From Candidatus Leptovillus gracilis (GTDB taxonomy: Bacteria; Chloroflexota; Anaerolineae; Promineifilales; Promineifilaceae), in contig JADJXA010000006.1 of the NCBI GenBank assembly GCA_016716065.1, positions 186,001-250,000 of the forward strand: a DNA stretch of 64,000 bases, written 5' to 3'. Position 1 is the first letter of the stretch; every line of letters begins with the position of its first letter. A program made the translations under genes and the position numbers. The notes beneath the pieces are model-generated. The model was not told the DNA's origin, ran no database searches, and worked only from the letters and a program-made list of their open reading frames with translations. Below, in pieces: positions 1-8,626 of this stretch.

Positions 1-1107
1 GTGGGCGCTGTTCAGCGTGGCCGCGGCCAATGCCTGCGCCTGAGTCAGCCGCATGTAGCGGCAGGCCAGGGCGATGACCATCTGCATAGATTCGCACCAG
101 CTTGTGCCAGGGTTGCAGTCTGTGGCCAGGGCCAGCGCGCCGCCAGCCGCCAGAATGGCCTGCGCGGGCGTATACTTGCTGTGCCCCAGACCAAAGGGCG
201 TGCCAGGCAGCCCGACAGCGATGGTTTCGCCCTGCCCCAGGGCGGCGATGTCGGCCGCCGGGGTTTCCACCAGGTGATCGGCCGAGACAGCGCCCAATTC
301 AACGGCCAGTTTGGTCCCGCCCAGACCGACAAATTCATCAGCGTGGACCTTAAGACCGTAACCCAGTTCTTTGGCCCGCACCAGGATGCGCCGGGTCTGG
401 GCCAGGTCGAAGACGCCTTCTTCACAAAAGACATCGCAAAAGAGCGAACGGCCGTTTCTCACCATCCATTCCGCCCCGGCAGGCAGCATCTCCTCTATCA
501 CCAGGTCTACATAGTCATCGGTACGGCCGCGATATTCGCTGGGCACGGCGTGGGCAGGCAAGAATGTGGGCGTTATGTCAACAGGTTGACGGCCGTCCAA
601 CGCAACAATGGCGTCCAACAGCTTCAATTCAGCTTCCACAGACAGGCCATAGCCGGTTTTGGCTTCCATGCTGGTGGTTCCGTAACGCAGCATGGCATCC
701 AGACGGGGCAGATTGGCGGCCACCAATTCGTCCACAGTGGCCGCGCGGACCTGACGCACGGTGGACATAATGCCACCACCAGCGGCCATAATCTCCATGT
801 AGGTCGCCCCGGCCAGGCGCTGCTCGAATTCGCCGGCCCGATCACCGGCCCAGGGGATGTGGGTATGGGGGTCTACAAAACCGGGGATGAGACAACGGCC
901 GTTGGCGTTGATGGTCTGGTCGGCGGCGTACTGAGATTGGAGTACGGCCGTTGGCCCCACAGCCACAATCAACCCATCCCGCGCGGCAACCGCGCCATCG
1001 GCTATGACAGCCAATTCACCCAATGCCGCGCCGCGCTGCGGCCCCTCACTGCCGGGAACCACACACAACTGCCCGGCGGAATGAATCAATAAGTCTACAC
1101 GTTCCAT
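1..1107 (-). CDS. hutI: Imidazolonepropionase, 3' end cut by window edge
   Basis: This reverse-strand gene encodes the first 369 residues of imidazolonepropionase, which opens the imidazolone ring to N-formimidoyl-glutamate in histidine degradation. The protein starts MERVDLLIHS. The amidohydrolase metal motif PGFVDPHTH is at about residues 75-83, followed by IPWAGDR. A second metal-ligand region VHADEF is near residue 245 and ATDCNPG near residue 325, all in the order expected for HutI. Family members are usually a little over 400 residues, so some 40-50 residues lie outside the window. The start ATG at 1107 is preceded by a GGAG ribosome binding site. No other hut gene is visible, and the gene upstream is on the other strand. 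Confidence 0.9.
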   Translation of the reverse strand, partial: MERVDLLIHSAGQLCVVPGSEGPQRGAALGELAVIADGAVAARDGLIVAVGPTAVLQSQYAADQTINANGRCLIPGFVDPHTHIPWAGDRAGEFEQRLAGATYMEIMAAGGGIMSTVRQVRAATVDELVAANLPRLDAMLRYGTTSMEAKTGYGLSVEAELKLLDAIVALDGRQPVDITPTFLPAHAVPSEYRGRTDDYVDLVIEEMLPAGAEWMVRNGRSLFCDVFCEEGVFDLAQTRRILVRAKELGYGLKVHADEFVGLGGTKLAVELGAVSADHLVETPAADIAALGQGETIAVGLPGTPFGLGHSKYTPAQAILAAGGALALATDCNPGTSWCESMQMVIALACRYMRLTQAQALAAATLNSAH

Positions 1108-1338
1108 CGTTTCTCCATGGCCCCTGATAAAAATACTAAAATCCTTCGTCAAAAGCAACACCAACCAAGGCGACAAATTTGCAGGATGATAAGTTGACAA
1201 GGTAGCAAATTGCCGGCATCTACAAATAATGACAGGAGACTATCTGGTGAATTTGCGCTTTTCACATATTGGCAGATGTGCCATAATTTTCGCCATCAGT
1301 TTGCTGCCTAAAACATACAGACTGGCAGCCTAATCCGT

Positions 1339-1450
1339 ATTCAGTGTTCAGTAACCAGTTTTCAGTCAGCGCTACCCCTAGAAAACGCGCACTAAAAACC
1401 GAAAACTGAACACCGAAAACTGAAAACTGGACACTGGACACTGGACACTA
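1339..1450. repeat. Short-period repeat tract forming an imperfect inverted repeat
   Basis: The left half contains CAGTGTTCAGTAACCAGTTT. The right half contains ACTGAAAACTGG and three CACTGGA heptamers. The halves are imperfect reverse complements, so the tract could fold into a long stem. Similar TTCAGTG words occur at 10150, 20406, 39731 and 41456. The tract ends about 14 bp before the ATG at 1464. The rest of the gap, 1108-1338, holds no gene or element I can recognise; it should contain the hutI promoter. Confidence 0.6.
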
Positions 1451-1463
1451 AATAAGGAAAACC

Positions 1464-1715
1464 ATGGTCACCGGTATTTATCAGTCCTTGATGATGTCAT
1501 TGGGAATCGTACCGTTTTATATCACCGATACATATTTTCACCACAAATATGATCCAAAACGGGATTCTGGAAAATCGGGGCGAAGCTGGCTCATCGTGGG
1601 CGGTTCATTGATAGTGGCTGCTGTGCTTTTTTTGCAGCCGGTCACGAACCGGTTTGTGCCCTCTCCCTTTGCGTTCTTCGACAGCAGCCACCAGAAAAAC
1701 CGCACCGTTAAGTGA
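1464..1715 (+). CDS. Small putative membrane protein
   Basis: An 83-residue reading frame begins MVTGIYQSLM with an AAGGAAAACC leader. Residues about 44-60 (IVGGSLIVAAVLFLQPV) form one clear hydrophobic segment, and a weaker one precedes it. The middle is basic (HHKYDPKRDSGKSGRS) and the tail is polar, as expected for a small inner-membrane protein. I do not recognise the family. It stands alone between hutI and the PP2C-like gene and is followed by a perfect hairpin. The main doubt is whether it is translated, since it is short and follows a repeat tract. Confidence 0.45.
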   Translation: MVTGIYQSLMMSLGIVPFYITDTYFHHKYDPKRDSGKSGRSWLIVGGSLIVAAVLFLQPVTNRFVPSPFAFFDSSHQKNRTVK

Positions 1716-1737
1716 TCATCTAGAAATTACATGGCCC

Positions 1738-1770
1738 AGATTGGACCAATCTTGGAGATTGGTCCAATCT
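1738..1770. other. Perfect hairpin, 14-bp arms, loop TTGGA
   Basis: The arms AGATTGGACCAATC and GATTGGTCCAATCT pair perfectly around a 5-nt loop. The hairpin lies 23 bp after the stop of the small membrane protein. No T run follows on either strand, so it is not a standard intrinsic terminator. It has the same arm and loop lengths as the hairpins at 28347 and 57219. Confidence 0.65.
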
Positions 1771-1832
1771 AAAAAATAAGCAGCCGGCTATCAGCCACAA
1801 ATGGTAAGTACCGGTTCAGTCCCCTTGCAAAT

Positions 1833-1887
1833 CCTCCCGGAGGCCGACAAGACAGGCGGAGATTCGCTCCCATCAGCCTCCGGGAGG
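1833..1887 (+). terminator. GC-rich inverted repeat followed by T run
   Basis: Arms CCTCCCGGAGGC (1833-1844) and GCCTCCGGGAGG (1876-1887) are perfect reverse complements across a 31-nt spacer. TCTATTTTTG follows at 1889-1898. This could be a long-loop terminator or an attenuator ahead of the gene starting near 1986. The loop is longer than usual for a terminator. Confidence 0.35.
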
Positions 1888-1985
1888 GTCTATTTTTGCG
1901 AACCCTGGGGCTGGTTGGCTGGCAGCGCCTTGTACTTTGTAAACGTCGGCAGTCGTGCTATGCTTAGATGGCAACACATCAGTGA

Positions 1986-4259
1986 ATGGGAGAGTGTGCG
2001 CCGTTTATGGAACTTCAAGCAGTCACCGGACAACTGGTTATCATCAACGGTCAGGTACAGGCCCCAACCGGGCATCGGCCAACCGGCAAAACGACGACGC
2101 CCGGTTTATTGGTTCAATCCGCGCCGCCCAAAGCCACCCGCAGCCGCCGTCGGGACATATTATTCGTCCACCTCACGCTGAGTGGTCAGATAGATGAAAC
2201 GGCCGTCCTCGCCCAAGACCTGCTGGACCTCATCAGCCGCCACTTTTACCAGGCCACGGGCAGCATCACCGCCGCCCTGCGTCAGGCCATCACCGAAGCC
2301 AACCAGCGTCTGCTGCGCCTGAACCTGGAAGACAAAGGCCCCACGCGAGTAGGCGCTATTTCCTGCGCGGCTTTGCACGATGGCGAGTTGTTCCTGCTGC
2401 AAGCGGGTGAAGGACTGGCTTTTTTAGGCCACAATTTTGGCGTCGAACGCCTGCCGGCCGAACCATCGGCGCAGGCCACACCGCTGGGACGCAGCGCCGG
2501 GCTGCATGTGCGCTACTTCCACCATCGCTTGCAAAATGGCAATTTGCTGCTGCTGGCCGACCCACGCATCAGCAATTTAACGGCCGAAGCGCTGGCCCCG
2601 GCGCTGGTAGACACCGATGTCGAGAGCGGCCTGCTGGCTTTGCCAACGGCCGTTGGCCCTCAAGCCACCGCCCGCCTGCTGCTGATCGAGTTTACAACCG
2701 ATGAAATCGGCGATGAAATCGGCGACGCCACCGTGATTGCCGCCAGCGAACCGGTGGCCGCAGCCGTGACTCCAACGCCCGTTGCCGCAACGCCCGTTGT
2801 CCCAACGGCCAATCCGCTAGCCGCCACCTTTCCCCAACCCATCCGCGAAAGTGACCAAACCACCAGCCCTACACCGCGGCGCGCAACCGCCGAACGGCCG
2901 TCGCCCACCAGCGCCAGCGTCAATCAAATCGCCGCCGATGTGCAGACCAGCGCTCGCAAAACTGGGGCCGCCGCCGCCTTCGGCCTGGCTAACTTCACCG
3001 ACTGGCTGACCGACATGCTGCTCCGACTGCGCCCGCCGCGGCCGGAAGACGACGAACCAACCAATTGGGCCATCCCGGCCACCATCGCCATTATTGTCCC
3101 CCTGTTGGTCGCCATCATTGTCACCAGTGTCTATCTGGAACGCGGCCGGGTGCGCCGCTTTGCCGAGCTAAAAACAGAAATGGGGCAAGAGATTGGTCTG
3201 GCTGACGGCGCCGACAGCCGCGATCAGGCGCGGCAGTCTTACGATCGGGTCATCCTCCTGGCCGACGAAGCCGACGCTTTACGGGCGGGTGATGGTGAAA
3301 TCAGCCGCCTGCGCCAACAAGCGATGACGGCGCTGGACCAGCTAGACGGGGTTTCCCGTTTACAAGCCCGGCAGCTGTACGAATTTACCAGCGACATTCA
3401 GCTGACCGACGTTGTGCTGCAAGGCGGGTTCGACGGAGGCGTTTTTACGCTAGACAGCAGCAGCAACGTTTATTTCCACGCCAGTGATGCGTCGTACCTG
3501 AACTTATCCGGCGCGCCCACGCAGATTGTTTTCAGCGGCAAAGCATTGGGCAGCCATGTGGTGGGTAAGGTGGTAGATATGACGTGGCGGCCAGCGGGCA
3601 CGGCCGTTTCTCGCGCCGGGCTGGCCATGTTAGACAGCAAAGGGGCACTCCTGACCTACTTCCCCAATATGCAAGATACGCGGGTGGCGCCGTTGGGTCT
3701 TTCTAGCGTCTGGCAAATTGCCACCGCCCTGGCCTTTTTCAACGAACGTCTATACATTTTGGACCCTGGGGCACGGGAAATCTGGAAGTATTTTCCCGAC
3801 AGCGACGGCTTCCTCATTAAGGACGACGAGCAGGTATTGGTGTTGGACTCCAGCGCCGATTTGAACGCGGCTGTAGACCTGGACCTGTACAGCGAGGATG
3901 GCTCGCTGCTGCTGTTGTATGGCGACGGCCGTCTCCGTTACTACGACACACGCTCCGGCCGGGTGCAGTGGGACGAAGCCGAACTGCTAAAAAACGGCGG
4001 CCTGACCATCCCCCTGGTCTCACCCACCGCCGCCCAACTGGTGGGCCGGGGATTAAACGCCTCCATTTTTGTGGCCGATCCGGGCAGCGGCCGTATCCTG
4101 CAAATTGCACGCGGAGGCCGGGTTATCGCCCAATACCGCGCCACCAACGAAGCCGGGACGGAGCTGTTCAGCCATGTCCAGGGTTTCGCCGTCGCCGAAG
4201 CCCCCCTGCGCATCTTCATCACCGACGGCAGCAAACTGTACGTCGCCACCCAGAACTAG
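1986..4259 (+). CDS. PP2C-like membrane protein with C-terminal beta-propeller
   Basis: The 757-residue protein has four parts. Residues about 10-250 resemble a PPM/PP2C phosphatase fold of the kind annotated in Anaerolineae. A Pro/Thr/Ala-rich linker spans about 250-330. One transmembrane helix lies near 360-385 (WAIPATIAIIVPLLVAIIV). The remainder, about 430-757, has repeated propeller-like strands such as LYILDPGAREIWKYFP and IFVADPGSGRILQIARGG. In PP2C enzymes a metal-binding GDxxLLCSDG loop is expected, but here the corresponding place reads GNLLLLADPRISN, so catalysis is doubtful. It may be a sensory or scaffold protein with a cytoplasmic PP2C-like part and an exported propeller. An alternative start is ATG 2007 (MELQAVTGQL). 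No partner kinase is adjacent. Confidence 0.75.
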   Translation: MGECAPFMELQAVTGQLVIINGQVQAPTGHRPTGKTTTPGLLVQSAPPKATRSRRRDILFVHLTLSGQIDETAVLAQDLLDLISRHFYQATGSITAALRQAITEANQRLLRLNLEDKGPTRVGAISCAALHDGELFLLQAGEGLAFLGHNFGVERLPAEPSAQATPLGRSAGLHVRYFHHRLQNGNLLLLADPRISNLTAEALAPALVDTDVESGLLALPTAVGPQATARLLLIEFTTDEIGDEIGDATVIAASEPVAAAVTPTPVAATPVVPTANPLAATFPQPIRESDQTTSPTPRRATAERPSPTSASVNQIAADVQTSARKTGAAAAFGLANFTDWLTDMLLRLRPPRPEDDEPTNWAIPATIAIIVPLLVAIIVTSVYLERGRVRRFAELKTEMGQEIGLADGADSRDQARQSYDRVILLADEADALRAGDGEISRLRQQAMTALDQLDGVSRLQARQLYEFTSDIQLTDVVLQGGFDGGVFTLDSSSNVYFHASDASYLNLSGAPTQIVFSGKALGSHVVGKVVDMTWRPAGTAVSRAGLAMLDSKGALLTYFPNMQDTRVAPLGLSSVWQIATALAFFNERLYILDPGAREIWKYFPDSDGFLIKDDEQVLVLDSSADLNAAVDLDLYSEDGSLLLLYGDGRLRYYDTRSGRVQWDEAELLKNGGLTIPLVSPTAAQLVGRGLNASIFVADPGSGRILQIARGGRVIAQYRATNEAGTELFSHVQGFAVAEAPLRIFITDGSKLYVATQN

Positions 4260-4269
4260 ACTTAACCTG

Positions 4270-5136
4270 TCAGTTTTGCGCTTTTTCGTCCACAGGTGGG
4301 TGTATCAGAGCGACTTCATGCCGGGGGAACGCCAGGTCAATGCCCTGAGCGGCAAACTCCAGCCGAATCCGCCGCCGCAGTTCCCGCTGTACCGCCCAAT
4401 GTTGGTTGGGCGCGGTTTTAACCATCAGGCGCAGCCGCACGGCCCAATCCTCCAACCCCTCCACGCCGGTTACTTGCGGCCGTTCTCGCAGCAAAAGAGC
4501 CATCTCGGCGTCAGCCGCCAGCCCATCGCCGATGGCTTGCAGCACGCTCAGGGCGCGGTCAACGTCGGCTTCATAGGTGATGCTGACGTCTACAATGGCC
4601 CGCGACCACCCACGGCTGCGATTGGCGACAATGCGGATTTCGCCGTTGGGGATAACGTATAACACGCCGGCCACGTCGCGTATCATCGTGGTCCGCAGTG
4701 TCATCTCTTCAATCGTACCGACCACGCCATTGACCTCGATCACATCTTCGACCATATACTGATTTTCGATCAGGATAAACAGGCCGCTGATGGTGTCTTT
4801 AACCAGGGTTTGCGCGCCTAAGCCGAACGCCAGGCCCACCACGCCCACGCTGGCTAACAGCGGCGCGACCGGCACGCCGACTTCTTGCAGCACCATGACA
4901 ACGGCCGTTGCCACAATCAACACCGATCCCGCACTTCTGAGGACAGTAGAAATTGTCTTGGCGCGTTTGTCCAACGCGCTGCCTGCCTCGCCGTCTATCA
5001 AACTCACGCGGTGGGTGGCATAGCGCACCACCGCACCCAGCAGGAAATTGGCGACCAAACTCAAAACAAGGATCGCCAAAATGGTCAGGCCATGAGCCAC
5101 AAACCATCGTTGTATTTGTTCCAGCACGTTGGTCAT
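4270..5136 (-). CDS. MscS-family mechanosensitive ion channel
   Basis: The 288-residue protein fits a small-conductance mechanosensitive channel of the inner membrane that releases ions on hypo-osmotic shock. Two hydrophobic helices (about 15-35 and 70-90) precede the pore-lining helix with the glycine/alanine pattern SVGVVGLAFGLGAQTLVKD at about 96-115. The MscS beta domain follows (ENQYMVEDVIEVNGVVGTIEE, then VIPNGEI), then a cytoplasmic alpha/beta domain. The start is supported by a GAGGTGAT-type ribosome binding site. It converges with the PP2C-like gene, with 10 bp between stop codons and no clear terminator. Length matches the compact three-helix subfamily. Confidence 0.92.
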   Translation of the reverse strand: MTNVLEQIQRWFVAHGLTILAILVLSLVANFLLGAVVRYATHRVSLIDGEAGSALDKRAKTISTVLRSAGSVLIVATAVVMVLQEVGVPVAPLLASVGVVGLAFGLGAQTLVKDTISGLFILIENQYMVEDVIEVNGVVGTIEEMTLRTTMIRDVAGVLYVIPNGEIRIVANRSRGWSRAIVDVSITYEADVDRALSVLQAIGDGLAADAEMALLLRERPQVTGVEGLEDWAVRLRLMVKTAPNQHWAVQRELRRRIRLEFAAQGIDLAFPRHEVALIHPPVDEKAQN

Positions 5137-5184
5137 CCATCACCTCTCTGGGATCATCACGGCTGAGCTAACGTATCCATTCAG

Positions 5185-5276
5185 CCCTCTTGCCCCCTCC
5201 CCAACCCTCTCCCTCTGGGAGAGGGAGCAAGTTCCCTCCCCCTTTGGGGAAGGGTTAGGGAGGGGTGAACGCTTAC
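5185..5276. repeat. Dispersed CT/GA-rich repeat, copy 1
   Basis: This roughly 92-bp element shares CTTGCCC, AACCCTC, GGAGAGGGAGCAAGTTCCCT and TAGGGAGGGG...GTGAACGCTTAC, in the same order, with the sequence at 24311-24403. It is internally imperfectly palindromic, with a CCCTCTCC side and a GGAGAGGG side. It lies upstream of the mscS-like gene in the 5137-5812 gap, which holds no gene I can support. Confidence 0.7.
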
Positions 5277-5335
5277 AGCTGACAGCCTGTCGGAGAACTC
5301 AGGATAGATACACGCATTGAACAGGTTCGACGGGT

Positions 5336-5399
5336 TTTTACGGATAAATCACCAGAAAATCGGTGTAAATCCGTTAAATCCGTGTCATCCGTGAATCCA
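5336..5399. repeat. Degenerate ATCCGT-word repeat tract
   Basis: The word ATCCGT or a close variant recurs every 8-12 bp in AAATCCGTTAAATCCGTGTC and its flanks. The tract looks like a short degenerate tandem repeat and encodes nothing recognisable. Confidence 0.4.
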
Positions 5400-5590
5400 T
5401 TTCTACTTTTCCGACAGCCCGCTTGAAGTAGAACTTCTTCTCTGGTCGGCCGCAACCCAATTGACAGCGGATTGGCAGGGTTTACGGATTCTTTTTTTCC
5501 TCGACTACTCTCGTCTGCAAATCCTGGAAAGCCGTGTTCTGCGGCCTTGGAAAATGAGATTTGTCAGTCAATCAGTTGTTCAGGTAATAA

Positions 5591-5622
5591 AAATGACGAA
5601 AGAGCTGCCCCTTTCGTCATTT
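5591..5622 (-). terminator. Hairpin with U tract on reverse strand
   Basis: Arms AAATGACGAAAG (5591-5602) and CTTTCGTCATTT (5611-5622) pair perfectly around an 8-nt loop. Read on the reverse strand the hairpin is followed by TTTTATTACC, as an intrinsic terminator would be. It lies about 190 bp beyond the stop of the reverse-strand gene at 5813-6241. Confidence 0.45.
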
Positions 5623-5656
5623 CATGGGTGTCCAGAGAAATCCTCATGCAATTTGT

Positions 5657-5679
5657 AGAACGATTTTCCAAATCGTTCT
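5657..5679. other. Hairpin AGAACGATTT/AAATCGTTCT, copy 1
   Basis: Ten-bp arms AGAACGATTT and AAATCGTTCT flank a TCC loop. Nearly the same hairpin recurs at 40637, where a T-rich stretch follows. Here no T run follows on the forward strand. Confidence 0.5.
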
Positions 5680-5812
5680 CTGGGTGATTTGGAGAATCGC
5701 CCCCATCCGCAGGAATGGACTTTTTTGGACAGCCATACGGCGCATTTTCGTTTATAACTCGCCAGCGAAAGAAGTTCTACCCCTTCTCAGAGGTTGGACT
5801 TCTGGGCGTCGC

Positions 5813-6241
5813 TTAGAAATAAGTCAGACCGTCATCGCCTTCCAGGCCGCCGTCGTCTTCGAGGTCGTCGAAATCTTCGTCGTCGAACTCCTCATCATCA
5901 AAGTCATCGTCGTCTATCTCTACCACCTCATAATCCAGAGACACCCACAAAGAGAGCATGGGGCCTTCGTCCACCGTTTCCAGCCGCATCGCTACCACAT
6001 CTGCCTGCTGGCGCAGGCGCATTTCATCCGGATAATCTAGTTTGACCGGACGACCCTCACGCCAGGCGTCCTGGCAGCGCCCCAGGATGTCATTGCCTTT
6101 GGCGGTTCGCAGTTGGCATAAAGCAATCGCCCGGTCGTCTGGACCCTCGTGAATAGATTGAAGCCACCGCTGGGGCGTCGGATGAAAATCGGGGGTTGGG
6201 CCTTCAATAATGGTAATGAGTTCGGGTTTTATTGCCGACAT
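5813..6241 (-). CDS. Conserved hypothetical protein with poly-acidic tail
   Basis: The 142-residue protein is unrecognised. Residues 1-100 form a compact soluble domain (for example HPTPQRWLQSIHEGPDD and LKDYPDE-like polar segments). Residues about 105-135 are almost only D and E (EIDDDDFDDEEFDDEDFDD). Such tails occur in proteins that bind basic partners, but no partner is evident. The start at 6241 has an AGAAGGTG ribosome binding site. The acidic tail is encoded by repeated GAC/GAA codons and could be an expanded tract. It is isolated between the mscS-like and META genes, with a candidate terminator downstream. Confidence 0.65.
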   Translation of the reverse strand: MSAIKPELITIIEGPTPDFHPTPQRWLQSIHEGPDDRAIALCQLRTAKGNDILGRCQDAWREGRPVKLDYPDEMRLRQQADVVAMRLETVDEGPMLSLWVSLDYEVVEIDDDDFDDEEFDDEDFDDLEDDGGLEGDDGLTYF

Positions 6242-6381
6242 GATTCACCTTCTCGTTCAATTTATCGCGCGCACAGGGGATACTGGAGACCGTAGCCCAC
6301 TGCTGCGGACAATAGTCTACTGTCTGAACGGCCGTCTGGCAATACCTCTTATGGACTAATTACGACCGCGGTGCTTGTTGA

Positions 6382-6410
6382 GTCCCCGGCGCCGGGCAGA
6401 CGCCGGGGAC
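6382..6410 (-). terminator. GC-rich hairpin beyond META lipoprotein gene
   Basis: Arms GTCCCCGGCG and CGCCGGGGAC pair perfectly around a 9-nt loop, 9 bp beyond the reverse-strand stop at 6419. No T run follows, so it may terminate weakly or protect the mRNA 3' end. Confidence 0.4.
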
Positions 6411-6418
6411 CCCAGACA

Positions 6419-8626
6419 TTATTGCGCGGCAGCCAACGCGGCGATGGCCCCATCAACCATGCGGATGTCCAACTGCCCGTTCTGGATGGTGAAAGAGGCG
6501 GCCATTTGCAGCGCGGCCAGGAATTGGGCCTCTTGCTGCATTTTGCCTTCCGGTTCCGGGCAGTAAGCGCGGGTGGTAGCCAATAGGCCGACCGACAAAG
6601 CGTCGCCATTAACGGTGTACGGCCCAAAATATTGGTTGCAGCCGGCCGAACCCTGCACATTACCATCCTCGCCAAAGCTCATGGTTATTTCCGTGCCATC
6701 CAGCAGACCAACAGCGGCCTGGAGGCCATTGTTGAACAGGGTCACAGTCCAGACAGGACCAACCAGATCGGCGGCCTGGGCGACGGTGAACGAAGCCATC
6801 AACGCGCCGCTGGCGTCGCGCAGCTCCAGCACGTCGCCCTGGATGGCGTAGGTGGCGGCGTTGGGCAGCGCGGCCAGGAAAGCTGTCTCTTGCTGCATCA
6901 CATCTTCGGCACAGGCGATCATCGTGCTGGCAATGTTGGGATTGATGCTGATGCTGCCGCTGTCTACGGTAAAGGAGGTGGTGTAATTGTTGCAGCCTGC
7001 GCTGCCGGCGAGCGTGCCATCATCGGCAAAAACGGCCGTCACCTGCGTCCCCGCCACCGGCGAGACAACGCCACCCAGCCCGTTGTTATAACCGGTCATT
7101 TGCCAGTTGGTTCCGGTGAGCGGTGTGGGCGCAACGGATGTAAACGCCGCCACTATCCCGCCATTGGCGTCCAACAGCTTCAGCGCATCGCCTTCCAGCG
7201 CAAACGTCACGGTGTTGGTCAGCGCCGCCAGGTAAGCCATTTCGCGCTGCATCGCCGCTTCGTCGCACATCATCATGGTGCTGGCGATGGCGCTGTTGAA
7301 GGTGAGGCTGCTGCCGCTGACTGTGAATGACGTGGTGTAGTTGTTGCAGCCGGCGTTGCCGCTGAGGGTACCATCTTCGCCAAAGACGGCCGTAATTTTT
7401 GCCCCATCGGGCACGGCCACCACACTGCCCGGCGCATCGCTGTAATCGGTGAGCTGCCAGACCCCCACCAGGGAAGCGTCCGACTCCGGCGCGGCGGCGC
7501 TGTACGAGGCGATCAACGCGCCGTTGGCGTTGCGCAGTTCCAGCGAATCTCCTTGGATGGCATAGGTGGTGGCGACAGGCAAGGCCGCCAGATAAGCGGT
7601 TTCTTGCTGCATCAGATCTTCAGCGCACAGTATTGTGGTGGTGGCGATGCTACCGGCGATGCTGATGCTGCCGCCATCGGTCGTAAAGGAGGTGTTGTAG
7701 TTATTGCAACCGGCGCTGCCGCTCAAGGCGCCATCTTCGCCAAAAACGGCCGTAATCGTCGAACCGGCCACCGGGGAGACCACAGCATCCTGCCCGTTGT
7801 TGAACCCGGTCAACTGCCAGGTTGTGCCGGTGAGGGAAGTGGGGATGACGGCCGTGAACACAGCCAGCGGCGCGCCGGCGGCGTCAGTCAGGGTCAGGGT
7901 GCTGCCGCTAATCTGCCAGGCGGTCGCTGTGGATAAGGCGGCCAGGTAAGCCGTCTCCTGCTGCATGACCGGGTCCGCGCAGGCCATCATGGTGCTGCCA
8001 ATCTGCGGATCAATGGTGATGGTCTGGCCATCTACCTGGTAAGAGGTGAAGTAATTGTTGCACCCGGCGCTGCCGCCCAACGAACCATCGGCGGCAAAGA
8101 CGGCCGTTACTGCCGTATCGGCCACAACCGCTGCCCCCTGGAGGCTTTGCAGCTGCCACAACGCGCCGACCAATGGCAGCGCATCGCCTGTGGCATCCCC
8201 GGTGACGACCGTTTGTGTTGTGCCTACCGGCGTCTGGCTGACGATGTTCACCAGCGTGTACTGCAACGAAGAGCCATCGGCCGGCGGGTTTTCGATGGTG
8301 GTCACGGTGACCAGCAGTTCATACTCGTAGCCGGGTTCAAAGGTGAATCCGGTGATCTGCTGGTAGAACAGAGTGTAGGCATCGGCCGGATTTTCTCTGA
8401 CCTGCATACACTTTTGCGGCGCGACGCCGACACAATCCACCAGTTCCGAGCCGACGTACAAGGTCTTTACTTCGCCTTCCACACTGGGCTGTACGGCCGT
8501 TCCGTCAGCCTCACTGGTGGCGGCCGGTTGGTCCTGGTCTGTCTGGTCTGCGCCGCCACAGGCAGCCAACAGCGCCAGGCCGGCCAGCAATAGGGTAATC
8601 AACAACCAATTGGACTTCTTTTTCAT
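6419..8626 (-). CDS. Lipoprotein with DUF4377 and five META domains
   Basis: The 735-residue protein starts with a lipoprotein signal; the lipobox LAAC places the lipidated cysteine at residue 23. A DUF4377-type domain follows (TLYVGSELVDCV...CMQVRENP, about 55-125). Five META (HslJ-like) domains then run to the C terminus. Each has a W(Q/T) start, an AVF-DG-L-GSAGCNNY core and a C...MQQE-AFLAAL helix, about 105-120 residues per unit. Each domain has two conserved cysteines likely to form a disulfide outside the membrane. META domains occur in heat-shock and antibiotic-tolerance lipoproteins such as E. coli HslJ, but their activity is unclear. A strong AGGAGAA site precedes the start. Five copies in one chain is unusual. 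Confidence 0.9.
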   Translation of the reverse strand: MKKKSNWLLITLLLAGLALLAACGGADQTDQDQPAATSEADGTAVQPSVEGEVKTLYVGSELVDCVGVAPQKCMQVRENPADAYTLFYQQITGFTFEPGYEYELLVTVTTIENPPADGSSLQYTLVNIVSQTPVGTTQTVVTGDATGDALPLVGALWQLQSLQGAAVVADTAVTAVFAADGSLGGSAGCNNYFTSYQVDGQTITIDPQIGSTMMACADPVMQQETAYLAALSTATAWQISGSTLTLTDAAGAPLAVFTAVIPTSLTGTTWQLTGFNNGQDAVVSPVAGSTITAVFGEDGALSGSAGCNNYNTSFTTDGGSISIAGSIATTTILCAEDLMQQETAYLAALPVATTYAIQGDSLELRNANGALIASYSAAAPESDASLVGVWQLTDYSDAPGSVVAVPDGAKITAVFGEDGTLSGNAGCNNYTTSFTVSGSSLTFNSAIASTMMMCDEAAMQREMAYLAALTNTVTFALEGDALKLLDANGGIVAAFTSVAPTPLTGTNWQMTGYNNGLGGVVSPVAGTQVTAVFADDGTLAGSAGCNNYTTSFTVDSGSISINPNIASTMIACAEDVMQQETAFLAALPNAATYAIQGDVLELRDASGALMASFTVAQAADLVGPVWTVTLFNNGLQAAVGLLDGTEITMSFGEDGNVQGSAGCNQYFGPYTVNGDALSVGLLATTRAYCPEPEGKMQQEAQFLAALQMAASFTIQNGQLDIRMVDGAIAALAAAQ

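Noticed and set aside
1..1092. A long open frame on the forward strand opposite hutI.
   Set aside because: It is the complement of a well-conserved gene and has no recognisable features of its own; high GC leaves the antisense frame open.
1801..1985. Riboswitch or tRNA-like structure ahead of the PP2C-like gene.
   Set aside because: Only one long-loop inverted repeat is evident; no tRNA cloverleaf or known riboswitch core could be traced.
5273..5455. A 60-codon frame encoding FTDDTDLTDLH-like sequence.
   Set aside because: It translates an ATCCGT-word repeat tract, so the peptide is a by-product of the repeat.
6632..7330. Open frames on the forward strand opposite the META lipoprotein.
   Set aside because: They mirror the repeated META units and have low-complexity, non-protein-like composition.
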